A DNA stretch of 6,104 nucleotides from Labilithrix luteola (GTDB lineage: Bacteria; Myxococcota_A; Polyangia; Polyangiales; Polyangiaceae): positions 1-6,104 of the forward strand of contig JAMFST010001179.1 of NCBI GenBank assembly GCA_026225435.1. The letters are read 5' to 3'. Under the pieces are notes generated by a model, which was not told the origin of the DNA, did no database searches, and worked only from the letters and a program-made list of their open reading frames with translations. The position numbers were made by a program, and so were the translations under genes. This document shows positions 5,930 through 6,104 of the stretch, one piece after another (the stretch's first letter is position 1; each line of letters begins with the position of its first letter).

Positions 5930-6048
5930 CTGAACCGCAATGCCGCGGAACATGGTCGCGAAGAAACTGGTGCCAGCGTGCGGGTGCTGCCGAGTTGTCA
6001 AGCGGCCGGTTCACTCCCTCTCCGCCGTCGGTGACGGCTGCGGTTCAG
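5930..6048. repeat. spaced inverted repeat CTGAACCGCA / TGCGGTTCAG
   Basis: Two perfect ten-base arms in inverted orientation, 5930-5939 and 6039-6048, separated by 99 bases. Both are flanked on the outside by alternating GC (GCGCGC at 5924-5929 and 6048-6053), which extends the similarity with a one-base offset. The right arm overlaps the stop of the edge gene. It could be a pair of regulator sites, the ends of a small decayed element, or chance; there is no transposase inside. Confidence 0.25.
6024..6038 (-). terminator. hairpin just after the Cys-rich gene, possible terminator
   Basis: A perfect six-base-pair stem with a three-base loop (GCCGTC, ACC, GACGGC on the minus strand) begins six bases after the TGA of the edge gene. 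No T-run follows (GGAGAGGG instead), so it is not a canonical intrinsic terminator, though many high-GC genomes use such U-poor hairpins. Its position supports the gene end called at 6045. Confidence 0.3.
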
Positions 6049-6104
6049 CGCGCAGTGCCGCTGCACGTCCCGGAGACGCAGGTGCGAAGACCATCGCACT
6101 CACA
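6045..6104 (-). CDS. C-terminal end of a Cys-rich protein, cut by the window edge
   Basis: Seen: the last 19 codons before a TGA (6045-6047) read CECDGLRTCVSGTCSGTAR, with four cysteines in a spacing typical of small disulfide-rich repeats in secreted or surface proteins of myxobacteria and relatives. The gene starts beyond the right edge, so its function and length are unknown. It lies on the same strand as the exopolysaccharide operon, 477 bases upstream of it, and a small hairpin follows its stop closely. The frame is chosen only by the cysteine pattern and stop position, so confidence is moderate. Confidence 0.42.
   Translation of the reverse strand, partial: CECDGLRTCVSGTCSGTAR

Larger units (their letters stand above)
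5568..6044. other. right intergenic region upstream of the operon
   Basis: A 477-base gap between the operon's first gene and the edge gene. No open frame here has the codon pattern of a complete gene. It must carry the operon's promoter unless transcription reads through from the edge gene on the same strand. Contents that could be supported are listed separately: a weak -10 candidate, a zinc-ribbon-like relic, one arm of an inverted repeat and a hairpin. No tRNA, known riboswitch or CRISPR repeat was seen. Confidence 0.55.

Noticed and set aside
5610..5933. Plus-strand open frame of about 107 codons in the right flank
   Set aside because: Arg/Pro-rich product with no pattern; the zinc-ribbon signal in the same stretch lies in a different frame.
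5576..6001. Minus-strand open frame of about 140 codons in the right flank
   Set aside because: Mixed low-complexity Arg/Pro/Gly composition with no domain-like pattern, no ribosome site, and it covers the likely promoter region of the operon.

Overview
The window is very GC-rich and comes from a Gram-negative bacterium: it encodes an outer-membrane TolC-type channel and a periplasmic adaptor. The codon bias, the Cys-rich secreted protein at the right edge and a zinc-ribbon relic would suit a myxobacterium or a related high-GC proteobacterium. That taxonomic guess is inference only.

About 85% of the window (412-5567, minus strand) is one compact four-gene operon, read right to left: a TolC-like outer-membrane channel subunit (4440-5567), a HlyD-like membrane fusion protein (3245-4453), a processive family-2 glycosyltransferase with several membrane segments (1365-3245), and a membrane-anchored or secreted TIM-barrel protein that looks like a glycoside hydrolase (412-1368). 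Every junction overlaps (14, 1 and 4 bases), so translation is probably coupled. Together the genes read as a synthase-dependent exopolysaccharide machine. The glycosyltransferase polymerises and extrudes a glycan across the inner membrane. The adaptor and channel, instead of the BcsB/BcsC or AlgK/AlgE type of parts, would carry it across the periplasm and outer membrane. The TIM-barrel protein would trim or edit it in the periplasm. The polymer cannot be identified from the sequence, and no PilZ (c-di-GMP) domain is visible in these four genes.

The left flank (1-411) has no intact gene I can support. It holds a plus-strand stretch (about 220-387) with strong coding character but no start or proper end, probably the relic of a broken gene converging on the operon. 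The right flank (5568-6104) is mostly non-coding. It holds a weak candidate promoter for the operon, a plus-strand zinc-ribbon-like relic without a start codon (to 5814), a spaced inverted repeat, a small hairpin, and at the edge the last 19 codons of a Cys-rich minus-strand gene (6045-6104).
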